Shown one piece after another: positions 8,405-16,528 of a stretch of 27,518 bases of DNA. A program made the translations under genes and the position numbers. Each line of letters opens with the position of its first letter. Within the stretch, counting starts at the first letter, position 1. This DNA is from JANRLJ01 sp034437895 (lineage in GTDB: Bacteria; Chloroflexota; Anaerolineae; Aggregatilineales; Phototrophicaceae): NCBI GenBank assembly GCA_034437895.1, contig DAOTTO010000228.1, positions 1 to 27,518 of the forward strand, written 5' to 3'. The notes under the pieces were generated by a model. The model worked only from the letters and a program-made list of their open reading frames with translations, did not search any database and was not told where the DNA came from.

Positions 8405-8426
8405 TGCTTGCGCCGATAGGCAAGCA
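8405..8426. promoter_or_regulatory. Inverted repeat over the -35 of the glycogen-operon promoter (candidate operator)
   Basis: TGCTTGC (8405-8411) and GCAAGCA (8420-8426) form a perfect 7-bp inverted repeat with an 8-nt gap. It overlaps the candidate -35 at 8408-8413, a place where a dimeric repressor would block RNA polymerase. No regulator is known for it. Confidence 0.4.
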
Positions 8427-8437
8427 AACGTTACAAT
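8408..8437 (+). promoter_or_regulatory. Candidate sigma-70 promoter for the branching enzyme/glgA operon
   Basis: TTGCGC (8408-8413) and TACAAT (8432-8437) are separated by 18 bp. The -10 differs from consensus at one position. Transcription would start near 8444, giving a 45-nt leader ending in AGGAG before the GTG start. Confidence 0.5.
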
Positions 8438-8488
8438 CTCTGCGAAATTAATCCTCCGTCTAACGAGACGTTTTCAGGAGACTTAACA

Positions 8489-10315
8489 GTGCCGCCTATT
8501 GGAGCATTTACATTTGTTTTACATAGCCACCTGCCCTATGCAAGGTTGGCTGGGCGCTGGCCTCATGGTGAAGAGTGGATTCACGAAGCCGCCAGCGAAA
8601 CGTATATTCCATTGCTGCAAGCGCTTTACGATTTAAAAGAGGAGGGCATTAAATTCAAATTGACCATTGGCATTACACCTATCCTCGCCGAACAATTAGC
8701 AGATCCGCTTGTCCTCGACCATTTTGATCAGTATTTGGAAGAAAAAATTACCGCTGCTAAAAAAGATATGGTGTTCTTTGGCGCAAAGGAAGAAATCGCT
8801 GTCGAGGTGATTGAGGAAGTGACGGAAGGAGCCGCCACCGTTGAAGAAGCGATTGAAGCCCAGCCCGGCACAGAAAAATTCCCTGCTATACAGAAGCAAG
8901 AACCACCGCCCATCGAATCTACCGCTGACCCTCATCTCTCTTATCTGGCAGAGTGGTATAAAAACTGGTACGAGAGCATTAAACAAGCCTTTGACACGCG
9001 TTTTAAGCGAGACATAATCGGCGCATTCCGCCAATTACAAGACGAAGGCTACATCGAAATTACCACCAGCGCAGCGACACACGGCTACCTGCCGCTGCTC
9101 TCGCGGGACAGCTCTATTCGCGGGCAGCTCCAAACAGGAATCCAGAGCTATCGGCGTTTATTTGGTAAAGAGCCAACCGGAATTTGGCTACCAGAATGCG
9201 CCTATCGTCCAGCGTATGTGAACCGCGCCGGCCTCGTCCGTGCTGGTATCGAGCGCTTTTTAAACGAAGTCGGCATTAAGGTCTTTTTCAGTGAAACCCA
9301 CACCATCACGGGCGGGAATCCAGTGGGTGTTGCAGCTGGAGACGTGATTGGCCCTTACGGTGATATTAAACGGCGTTACGTTATTCCCTCATCGCCGACC
9401 TATCTCACGCCGAAACGTGATGTGACCACCTACCAAGCCTATTATGTTGCGGATACCACCGATGGCGCTTCGGCTGACCATCATTCCAACGTGTCCGTTA
9501 TTGGGCGCAACAACCGCACAGGTCAACAGGTGTGGAGCGCGGATTGGGGCTATCCGGGCGATTTCGACTACCGTGAATTCCACAAAAAAGCCGGAACAAG
9601 CGGCCTGCAATATTGGCGCGTCACAGGTGCAAAAACCAACCTTGCCCATAAAGATTACTATCATCCCGAATGGGCAACCTTCAAAGTTGAACAACATGCC
9701 GAGCATTTCGCACATTTAGTGGGCGATCTGCTGCGTGAGTATAGCAATGAAACGGGCGAATATGGCCTCATCGCCTCTAACTACGACACCGAACTTTTCG
9801 GCCATTGGTGGTTTGAAGGCGTGATGTGGCTCGGCAAAGTGTTGCGCCATCTGGCACAAAATCCTGATGTCGAACTGACCACCGCCAGCAAATTTGTGGG
9901 CGAACATCCGCCAAAACAAGTGCTGGTCATTCCCGAAGGCTCATGGGGCGCAGGCGGAACGCACTTTACATGGGACAACGGCGATACCCATTGGATGTGG
10001 GCTCCCATCCACGAAATCGAGGTCGAAATGGAAGGGCTTGTCGCTAAATATCTGAATCCAACCGACGACCAAAAAGCCGTTTTGAACCAAGCCGCCCGTG
10101 AGATGCTGCTGCTGCAAAGCTCAGATTGGCCGTTCTTGGTGACGACAGGACAGGCGCGTGAGTATGCCATCCAACGCTTCAGCCAGCATGTGGAGCGATA
10201 CACGAAGTTGGTAGCCAGTTTGGAGGCAGGCGGCGCGGATGTCGCGTTAGCAAATGAGCTTTACGAACTGGATAAAGTTTTCCCGGATATTGATTATCGC
10301 GTCTTTGGGGCGTAG
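8489..10315 (+). CDS. GH57 1,4-alpha-glucan branching enzyme
   Basis: This 608-residue enzyme introduces alpha-1,6 branches into glycogen. It begins with the GH57 strand FTFVLHSHLPYARLAG. Catalytic residues are the nucleophile Glu236 in WLPECAYRP and the acid/base Asp433 in NYDTELFGHWW, both embedded in family-typical motifs. A C-terminal helical region follows (from about 510). Known thermophile relatives have these residues near 184 and 354. The shift is explained by an acidic, Pro-rich insertion at about residues 107-155. The start is GTG with AGGAG 8 nt upstream. glgA follows after 8 nt, so the two are co-transcribed. It replaces the GH13-type GlgB; I avoid that symbol. Confidence 0.92.
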   Translation: MPPIGAFTFVLHSHLPYARLAGRWPHGEEWIHEAASETYIPLLQALYDLKEEGIKFKLTIGITPILAEQLADPLVLDHFDQYLEEKITAAKKDMVFFGAKEEIAVEVIEEVTEGAATVEEAIEAQPGTEKFPAIQKQEPPPIESTADPHLSYLAEWYKNWYESIKQAFDTRFKRDIIGAFRQLQDEGYIEITTSAATHGYLPLLSRDSSIRGQLQTGIQSYRRLFGKEPTGIWLPECAYRPAYVNRAGLVRAGIERFLNEVGIKVFFSETHTITGGNPVGVAAGDVIGPYGDIKRRYVIPSSPTYLTPKRDVTTYQAYYVADTTDGASADHHSNVSVIGRNNRTGQQVWSADWGYPGDFDYREFHKKAGTSGLQYWRVTGAKTNLAHKDYYHPEWATFKVEQHAEHFAHLVGDLLREYSNETGEYGLIASNYDTELFGHWWFEGVMWLGKVLRHLAQNPDVELTTASKFVGEHPPKQVLVIPEGSWGAGGTHFTWDNGDTHWMWAPIHEIEVEMEGLVAKYLNPTDDQKAVLNQAAREMLLLQSSDWPFLVTTGQAREYAIQRFSQHVERYTKLVASLEAGGADVALANELYELDKVFPDIDYRVFGA

Positions 10316-10323
10316 GCATAGCG

Positions 10324-11781
10324 ATGAATGTCTTATTTGCAACCGCAGAAGCCTACCCTTTTGCCAAAGTTGGTGGCCTAGCAGATGTGATCGGGTCATT
10401 ACCGAGTGCGCTGCGGCGGGAAGGGCATGATGTCCGTGTCATCATGCCTGGCTACGGCTTTATTGATCACAACAAACACAATATTAGTCATTTATTCACC
10501 TTCCCATTTGACCATCGGGAAGGCACCTCTGATATTAGTGTATACACCACAGTCCATGAGGGTGTCCCGTTTTACTTCGTCCAAAGCTGGCCGTATTTTG
10601 GGCAGGACAGCACGGTTTATACCGACTGGAATTGGGACTCGCCCCGCTTCATTTTTTTCAATCAGATTGTTATAGCTACGCTCTGGGAACTGCGTCAACG
10701 CATCGGCTGGTTCCCGGAGGTCGTCCATGTCAATGATTGGCACACCGGGCTTTTGCCTTTCTTAATTACCGAAAAAAGCAGCCAACCCGAATGGGCGCGG
10801 GTCGCTACAGTTCTGAGCATCCATAACCTCGCCTATCAAGGCGATCACATGGGCGGCTGGCTGTGGAAAGCGGGTGTGCATGGGCGGCATCATCCCAATC
10901 TTGTTTATCAAGACTTGACCGATAACATGCTCGCTATATCCATCGCTTATTCCGACTTTATCACCACCGTTAGTCCCCGTTACGCCATCGAAATCCAATA
11001 TCCCTACATGGGGTACGGCTTAGATGGCCTCATCCGCACTCGTGTCGCCGATCTTTATGGCATCTTAAACGGCATTGACATAGACAGGTGGAATCCTTCA
11101 ACCGATAAACTGCTTGCCGCCCGTTACGACGACACCGATTTTCAAGAAAAGCGTGTGCTGAACAAACGTCATCTGCAAGAAATCGCCGGGCTGCCAGTGG
11201 ATGATACGATCCCCCTCATTGGTCTGGTGAGCCGGCTCGTGTGGCAAAAAGGGATTGACATCGCCCTCCCTGCGCTGCGCCGTTTACTCGTGGATACTAA
11301 TGTTCAATTTATCGCGCTCGGCACAGGTGATGCAGTTTTAGAAACCGGGCTGGGACGACTTGGGCAAGATTTTAACTGGCGGGCGCGGGCTTACCTTCAA
11401 TATGATGATGCCGTTGCACAGCATATCTATGCGGGTGCGGACCTCTTTCTCATGCCGAGTCATTTTGAGCCGTGCGGCATGGGACAAATGTTGGCGATGC
11501 GTTATGGTGCGCTGCCCTTGGTCAGAGAGACAGGCGGCCTAGCAGATACCGTCGAGAATTATGACGGTGGTAATGCAGAACGCGGTACAGGATTCGTCTT
11601 TAGCTGGGAAAAGCCTGATGCCGTTTTAGGAACACTGCGCTGGGCAGTAAATACCTATCACGAAAATAAAGAAGCATGGGCGCGGATGCAGCGCCGGGCG
11701 ATGCGGAGCGATTTTAGCTGGCGTAAGAGCGCTGGAGAATATGCGGATTTATATCGCAAAGCAGTGAACGCAAGAAAATAA
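10324..11781 (+). CDS. glgA: Glycogen synthase (GT5, ADP-glucose type)
   Basis: This 485-residue enzyme transfers glucose from ADP-glucose to the growing alpha-1,4 glucan. Family motifs are all present: KVGGLADV near the N-terminus (Lys15), HVNDWHTGLLP, ILNGIDIDRWNP, SRLVWQKGID, and the C-terminal E-x7-E type block HFEPCGMGQML (from Glu382) followed by ETGGLADTV. Length matches the bacterial GT5 family. The ATG lies 8 nt after the branching-enzyme stop. It works with that enzyme and with GlgC downstream. Confidence 0.97.
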   Translation: MNVLFATAEAYPFAKVGGLADVIGSLPSALRREGHDVRVIMPGYGFIDHNKHNISHLFTFPFDHREGTSDISVYTTVHEGVPFYFVQSWPYFGQDSTVYTDWNWDSPRFIFFNQIVIATLWELRQRIGWFPEVVHVNDWHTGLLPFLITEKSSQPEWARVATVLSIHNLAYQGDHMGGWLWKAGVHGRHHPNLVYQDLTDNMLAISIAYSDFITTVSPRYAIEIQYPYMGYGLDGLIRTRVADLYGILNGIDIDRWNPSTDKLLAARYDDTDFQEKRVLNKRHLQEIAGLPVDDTIPLIGLVSRLVWQKGIDIALPALRRLLVDTNVQFIALGTGDAVLETGLGRLGQDFNWRARAYLQYDDAVAQHIYAGADLFLMPSHFEPCGMGQMLAMRYGALPLVRETGGLADTVENYDGGNAERGTGFVFSWEKPDAVLGTLRWAVNTYHENKEAWARMQRRAMRSDFSWRKSAGEYADLYRKAVNARK

Positions 11782-11830
11782 TCTAGCCAAAAACCTTATA
11801 GGACTAGCGTTCACGCATATGAGAAAGTTC

Positions 11831-11859
11831 TTGTTTCGGCATAATTTATATCATTATAT
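11831..11859 (+). promoter_or_regulatory. Possible promoter for glgC
   Basis: TTGTTT (11831-11836) and TTATAT (11854-11859) are spaced by 17 bp in an AT-rich stretch within the 94-nt gap before glgC. The -10 is degenerate, and read-through from glgA is equally possible. Confidence 0.35.
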
Positions 11860-11875
11860 ATAAAGGACTTACCCT

Positions 11876-13141
11876 ATGAAAGTTAAAGCCGTTATCTTGG
11901 CAGGTGGGGAAGGCACTCGCTTGGCAACGCTCACCACCAAACGCGCTAAACCTGCCGTACCCTTTGCAGGCAAATATCGCATTATCGACTTTACTTTAAG
12001 CAATTGTGTCAACTCAAATATTTTTGATGTCCTTGTCCTTACGCAGTATCGTCCGCACAGCTTAAATGACCATATCGCACGGGGCCGCCCTTGGGATTTA
12101 GATCGCTCGTTCACCGGTGGCGTGTGGCTGCTGCAACCCTATAAAGGACGTTTCGATACCGATTGGTATCTGGGAACAGCCGACGCTGTTGCCCAAAATA
12201 TGAGCTTTATCCGTCAGGGTCGTCCGGAATACGTCCTCATCCTTTCCGGCGATCACATTTATCAGATGGACTACGATGTCCTCATCAATTATCACCGCGA
12301 GAAGAATGCCGATGTCACCATCTGCACCATTCGTGTCCCGATGGATGAAGCCAGCCGCTTTGGTATTTTGGATGTGGATGATGATTATCGCGTGACCAAT
12401 TTTCTGGAAAAGCCAATTGACCCACCGAGCAATCTGGCCAGCATGGGGGTCTATATTTTCAGCTATGCCGCGTTAGAAAAGATGCTGGAAATCGATCAAG
12501 CTGACCCTGAATCTGAAAAAGATTTCGGCAAAAATATTATCCCGCGCATGGTGCGCGAAAAAATGGAAGTCTTCGCCTATCCTTACGGCGGGTACTGGAT
12601 TGATGTAGGGACGGTGGATGCTTTCTGGGAAGCCCATATGGATTTGCTCTCAAATCCGCCTTCGATGAACCTCAATGATCGCACATGGATTATTCATACA
12701 CGAAGCGAGGAACGTCCGCCCGTGCGGATTCATCGCGGCGCGACCATCATCGACAGCTTAATTACCGATGGCTCAGTGATTGCCGATGGTGCAGTTGTGG
12801 AGCGTTCGGTATTGTCGCCAGGTGTTTATGTCGGCCCGAATGCCGTCGTGCGCGAATCGATCATCTTGAATGATGCCTACATTGAAGCGTCAGCCGTTGT
12901 GGAACGCTGCATCCTAGACAAAATTGTCGTCATCGGTCACAACGCCCATGTCGGCGATATTCAGCACATGGGTGATTTAGGGATTACGTGTGTCGGCAAG
13001 AATACGCACGTTCCAGCCGGGTTTACGGTTGGACGTAACGCCATCTTAGGGGTGGATTTACGTGCCGAGGATTTTGCCAGGTACGAAAACAAAATTGTCC
13101 CGCACGGCGCGACAGTGGGCTATAACAAGAAGAAAAAATAA
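11876..13141 (+). CDS. glgC: Glucose-1-phosphate adenylyltransferase (ADP-glucose pyrophosphorylase)
   Basis: This 421-residue enzyme makes ADP-glucose from ATP and glucose-1-phosphate, the committed step of bacterial glycogen synthesis. Seen: nucleotide-binding loop AGGEGTR (9-15), KPAVPFAGKYRIIDF (25-39), the catalytic SGDHIYQMDY (124-133), FLEKP and YWIDVGTVDAFW. A C-terminal left-handed beta-helix rich in hexapeptide steps (about 290-410) follows. Length is typical. AAGGA lies just upstream of the ATG. It is separated from glgA by a 94-nt gap with its own possible promoter and is followed by a strong hairpin at 13159-13184. Confidence 0.96.
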   Translation: MKVKAVILAGGEGTRLATLTTKRAKPAVPFAGKYRIIDFTLSNCVNSNIFDVLVLTQYRPHSLNDHIARGRPWDLDRSFTGGVWLLQPYKGRFDTDWYLGTADAVAQNMSFIRQGRPEYVLILSGDHIYQMDYDVLINYHREKNADVTICTIRVPMDEASRFGILDVDDDYRVTNFLEKPIDPPSNLASMGVYIFSYAALEKMLEIDQADPESEKDFGKNIIPRMVREKMEVFAYPYGGYWIDVGTVDAFWEAHMDLLSNPPSMNLNDRTWIIHTRSEERPPVRIHRGATIIDSLITDGSVIADGAVVERSVLSPGVYVGPNAVVRESIILNDAYIEASAVVERCILDKIVVIGHNAHVGDIQHMGDLGITCVGKNTHVPAGFTVGRNAILGVDLRAEDFARYENKIVPHGATVGYNKKKK

Positions 13142-13158
13142 CGGAAATTGTGCAAATT

Positions 13159-13184
13159 GTGGGGGCGCAATCTGTTGCCCCCAC
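13159..13184. terminator. Hairpin between convergent glgC and the CBM48 gene
   Basis: GTGGGGGC (13159-13166) and GCCCCCAC (13177-13184) form a perfect 8-bp GC-rich stem with a 10-nt loop. It lies in the 65-nt gap between two convergent genes. T-richness follows loosely on the minus strand and poorly on the plus strand, so it could act in both directions, perhaps incompletely. Confidence 0.55.
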
Positions 13185-13206
13185 GATATAATAGCAGCTA
13201 GATTGA

Positions 13207-13521
13207 TTAACCCTCTGCACCGTTTGACGACGTATTGACAACCGAATTATCGCCACTAAAAGGATTCGGGACATATTTATCCGCTTCCCAGTCGTTATGC
13301 CATTCGCCGTTGACCAGATAGCGGAATTGATATTCCTTACCTACGTCCAAAGTCAAATCGAGCTTAAAGCGCCCGTCCTTCAACTTCTCCATCGGATGAG
13401 AAGTCTCGTTCCAGTCATTAAAATCTCCGACTAGAAAGACGGTATTCGCGTCCGACAACTTATGCGTATAGAAACTTACTTTATGGGATTTACCCTTATT
13501 GACCGATTTTTTCTTGAACAT
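13207..13521 (-). CDS. Stand-alone CBM48 (isoamylase N-terminal/early-set) glycogen-binding protein
   Basis: This 104-residue protein is essentially one CBM48 domain. The fold signature is VFLVGDFNDWN, KDGRFKLDL, then YQFRYLVNGEWHND and a short tail. The Trp in GDFNDW and the aromatic residues around YQFRYLVNG are typical of glycan-binding CBM48/AMPK-beta modules. No catalytic domain is attached. The ATG at 13521 is chosen because AAGGGGAG precedes it by 5 nt. An ATG at 13581 would lie upstream of the transcription start predicted from the -10 at 13580-13588. It sits convergent to glgC and divergent from glgP, so it probably binds glycogen or recruits enzymes to it; this role is inferred. Confidence 0.88.
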   Translation of the reverse strand: MFKKKSVNKGKSHKVSFYTHKLSDANTVFLVGDFNDWNETSHPMEKLKDGRFKLDLTLDVGKEYQFRYLVNGEWHNDWEADKYVPNPFSGDNSVVNTSSNGAEG

Positions 13522-13579
13522 TATGACTCCCCTTGTGACGTCTGTGTGCATCAATTTTGATGCCAATGCAGATAATGGC

Positions 13580-13588
13580 ATTCTAGCA
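13580..13588 (-). promoter_or_regulatory. Extended -10 promoter for the CBM48 gene
   Basis: The minus strand reads TGCTAGAAT, a TGn-extended -10 with no good -35. Start of transcription would be near 13573. TGCCA and TGGCA (13561-13565 and 13576-13580) form a small inverted repeat over this start and could be an operator. Confidence 0.4.
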
Positions 13589-13674
13589 CAAGAAGCATCC
13601 CCAGAAAGGTGAAGTTTATCACAAACTCTTGTGCAATGTATCCAAGCATTAAAAACCTCTTTAGCGAATCAACG

Positions 13675-13703
13675 TTGCCAATACTTCGGACTCAAGCTAT
13701 TCT
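13675..13703 (+). promoter_or_regulatory. Candidate sigma-70 promoter for glgP
   Basis: TTGCCA (13675-13680) and TATTCT (13698-13703) are 17 bp apart. Transcription would begin near 13710 with a leader of about 110 nt. Between this and the opposite promoter lies a small inverted repeat, CACAA-4-TTGTG (13620-13633). Confidence 0.45.
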
Positions 13704-13820
13704 AATCTCGGTATTTAGCTGGCCTTAAGGTCACAAAAATCCTGTAAGGAATCCTTTTATTATCGCTCTATTTCAAAATTCTATCCCGCTAATGGCAAAA
13801 AACTCACAGGAGTTCACCGT

Positions 13821-16397
13821 ATGATTAAACCTGTCGCTACAGTTAATGTCGTCCCCAACTTGCCCAAACCCTTGGAACGCCTTTACGAACTGGCCTACAA
13901 CCTGCGTTGGGCGTGGGACATCGACACCCATACGCTTTTTCGGCGCTTAGACCCTGATATTTGGAACAGCACCCGCCGGAATCCGGTGTGGCTGCTGGGG
14001 CTTGTTAACCAAGAACGGTTAAATTTTTGCGCGAATGACCCGGCCTTTCTCGCCCATTATAACCGGGCTTGTGCTGGCTTCGATGACTACATGGCAGCTA
14101 AGAATACTTGGTATCCAGAACACTACAAACCATCAAGCAAAGAAATTATCGCCTATTTTTCGATGGAATTTGGCTTGACGGAATGCCTGCAAAATTATTC
14201 TGGCGGTCTAGGTGTTCTCAGCGGCGATCATCTTAAAAGCAGCAGCGATCTCGGCTTACCCTTGGTGGGAGTTGGGTTACTTTATCAAGAAGGCTACTTC
14301 CAACAGTATTTGAATGCTGATGGTTATCAGCAAGAATCCTATCCCATCAATGATTATGCCAATTTGCCCGTCACACTTCAGCGTGACGAATCAGGCAAAG
14401 TGATTAAGATTACTGTTCCCCTGCCGGGTCGTGAACTCTTCGCACAAATTTGGAAGGTACAAGTGGGGCGGGTGCCGCTTTATCTACTAGATACCAATAT
14501 ACCCGATAACCCGCGTGAAGAAGATCGTAATTTGACAGATCGGCTCTACGGCGGAGATCGGCGCACCCGCATCCGGCAGGAAATTTTGGTCGGCATCGGT
14601 GGCATTCGTGTGTTAGAAGTCCTCGGCCTACGCCCAACGATTTGCCACATGAATGAAGGGCATTCGGCATTTTTGGCCTTAGAACGCATTCGCCAATTGA
14701 TGCAAGAACAAAATCTCTCGTTTGAACAAGCCAGAGAAATCGGCAAAGCCAGCAATATCTTTACTACACATACCCCCGTCCCCGCCGGACTTGAACGCTT
14801 TGGCTTCGATCTGATTGACGAACATTTTACCGATTACTTCCGCGCTTTAGGGCTGAACCGTGAACAGTTCATCGACCTCGGACGCGAAAACATGGGCGGC
14901 TACCAATTGTTCAGCATGGCTGTGATGGCGCTGAATCTTTCTTCTGGAGCCAATGGCGTAGCACAATTGCACGGCGTGGTTTCACGCGGGATGTGGCAGT
15001 CGTTGTATCCTAATGTGCCAGAAAATGAAATCCCGATTGAAGCCGTTACTAATGGTGTCCACATGCCAAGCTGGGTCAGTGGCGAAATGGGTCAGCTTTT
15101 TGATCGCTATCTTGATCCTTCATGGCGCACAGATGAATCAAACCCTGAAATTTGGCGAGATGTAGACGGCATCCCCGACGCAGAAATCTGGCGCACCCAT
15201 GAGCGCCGGCGTGAGCGCTTGGTGGCTTTTGCACGCCAGCAGCTTCGCCGTCAATTAGAACGGGCAGGCGTTTCCCAAACCGAAATCGACAGCGCGGACG
15301 AAATCCTCAATCCTGATGCCCTCACCATTGGCTTTGCGCGGCGTTTCGCAACGTATAAGCGGGCGACTCTCATCATGCAAGACATCGAGCGTTTAAAGCG
15401 CTTGTTAAACAACGAAGACCGCCCTGTCCAGATGATCTTCGCCGGAAAAGCCCATCCCCACGATGAAGGGGGCAAAGCGCTCATCCGCGAAATTTTCAAG
15501 CTCTCTCGCCAGCCGGAATTCCGCAACAAGATTGTCTTTTTAGAAAATTACGACATGCTCATCGCTCGCTATATGGTGCAAGGGGTGGATATTTGGCTGA
15601 ATAATCCGCGCCGCCCCAAAGAAGCCAGCGGCACAAGCGGCATGAAAGTCATCTATAACGCAGGCCTGAATTGCAGCATCCTTGATGGTTGGTGGGCGGA
15701 AGGCTACAGCCCGGATGTCGGTTGGGCGATTGGGAGCGGCGAGGAATATGAAGAATCTGCTGCCGAGCATCAGGATTATATCGAAGGCCAGGCGCTGTAT
15801 AACGTACTGGAACAAGATATTGTGCCGATGTTCTATGAGCGTGGGCGGGATAACTTGCCACGTCAATGGATCGCCAAAGTCAAAGCGTCGATGAAAAAGC
15901 TGGCACCGTTCTTCACCACGCACCGCATGATTCAAGAATATACTACGCGCTATTATGCCCCGACCCTACAGCGTGTTCATGCCATGACAACACCTGATTT
16001 GAGTAAGGCGCTGGCCTTCGCTGCATGGCGAACTAAAGTACAAAAAGCCTGGTCGCAAGTCAAAGTCGTTCAGGTGAATGTCGCCGACACGTACATCAAA
16101 GTCGGCACAGAAATTGATGTTACCGCTACAGTTCAATTGGGCGAACTCACCCCTAGTGATGTGATGGTACAGCTCTACTACGGGCCGCTGAATACACGCG
16201 GCAATATTAGCGATAACGGACAAAGCACCAATATGGAATCCGTTTCTGCCAATGGAAGTGGTTCCGACGGCATCTATACCTTCACCGCACAGGTGAAATA
16301 TACCACCAGCGGAGATCGCGGTATTTCGGTGCGCGTCGTACCGAATCATGAGTTCCTGCCGACGGTGTTCCAACCCGGCCTCATCACCTGGGCATAA
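13821..16397 (+). CDS. glgP: Alpha-glucan (glycogen) phosphorylase, GT35 short type
   Basis: This 858-residue enzyme removes glucose-1-phosphate from glycogen using pyridoxal phosphate. The PLP-binding block is NNPRRPKEASGTSGMK with Lys609 as the cofactor lysine. Other family blocks are YFSMEFGLTECLQNYSGGLGVLSGDH near the N-terminus, MNEGHSAFL, and FARRFATYKR. The N-terminal LPKPLERLYELAYNLRWAW is characteristic of the DUF3417-bearing short subfamily, not the E. coli MalP/GlgP form. CAGGAG precedes the ATG by about 9 nt. It is the degradative counterpart of the genes upstream and has its own promoter. Confidence 0.96.
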   Translation: MIKPVATVNVVPNLPKPLERLYELAYNLRWAWDIDTHTLFRRLDPDIWNSTRRNPVWLLGLVNQERLNFCANDPAFLAHYNRACAGFDDYMAAKNTWYPEHYKPSSKEIIAYFSMEFGLTECLQNYSGGLGVLSGDHLKSSSDLGLPLVGVGLLYQEGYFQQYLNADGYQQESYPINDYANLPVTLQRDESGKVIKITVPLPGRELFAQIWKVQVGRVPLYLLDTNIPDNPREEDRNLTDRLYGGDRRTRIRQEILVGIGGIRVLEVLGLRPTICHMNEGHSAFLALERIRQLMQEQNLSFEQAREIGKASNIFTTHTPVPAGLERFGFDLIDEHFTDYFRALGLNREQFIDLGRENMGGYQLFSMAVMALNLSSGANGVAQLHGVVSRGMWQSLYPNVPENEIPIEAVTNGVHMPSWVSGEMGQLFDRYLDPSWRTDESNPEIWRDVDGIPDAEIWRTHERRRERLVAFARQQLRRQLERAGVSQTEIDSADEILNPDALTIGFARRFATYKRATLIMQDIERLKRLLNNEDRPVQMIFAGKAHPHDEGGKALIREIFKLSRQPEFRNKIVFLENYDMLIARYMVQGVDIWLNNPRRPKEASGTSGMKVIYNAGLNCSILDGWWAEGYSPDVGWAIGSGEEYEESAAEHQDYIEGQALYNVLEQDIVPMFYERGRDNLPRQWIAKVKASMKKLAPFFTTHRMIQEYTTRYYAPTLQRVHAMTTPDLSKALAFAAWRTKVQKAWSQVKVVQVNVADTYIKVGTEIDVTATVQLGELTPSDVMVQLYYGPLNTRGNISDNGQSTNMESVSANGSGSDGIYTFTAQVKYTTSGDRGISVRVVPNHEFLPTVFQPGLITWA

Positions 16398-16412
16398 CCC
16401 TCTTATAAAACA

Positions 16413-16440
16413 CGCCGGGGATGGACATCTATCTCCGGCG
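16413..16440 (+). terminator. Hairpin after glgP
   Basis: CGCCGGGGAT (16413-16422) pairs with ATCTCCGGCG (16431-16440), ten pairs including one G-U, with an 8-nt loop. No T run follows, so termination strength is uncertain. It begins 16 nt after the glgP stop. Confidence 0.5.
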
Positions 16441-16470
16441 GGTCATGTTCATAAGCTAATATGCTCCAAA

Positions 16471-16502
16471 TAAAAAGCACGCCCAACCAATTCGGCGTGC
16501 TT
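16471..16502 (-). terminator. Rho-independent terminator of the ABC exporter operon
   Basis: AAGCACGCC (16475-16483) and GGCGTGCTT (16494-16502) form a perfect 9-bp stem with a 10-nt loop. On the minus strand it is followed by TTTATTT, giving a T5 run that starts inside the stem. It lies 26 nt after the stop of the last permease gene. Confidence 0.8.
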
Positions 16503-16528
16503 CAAAATGCGTCGTTTATTGCTGCGGC

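Noticed and set aside
13522..13581. 20-residue N-terminal extension of the CBM48 protein
   Set aside because: It begins upstream of the predicted transcription start, and the internal ATG at 13521 has a strong ribosome-binding site and the domain start.
15540..15935. Minus-strand frames within glgP and similar long antisense frames in glgC, the GH57 gene and the parvulin gene
   Set aside because: They are shadows of strongly conserved genes, have no ribosome-binding sites and no recognisable domains.
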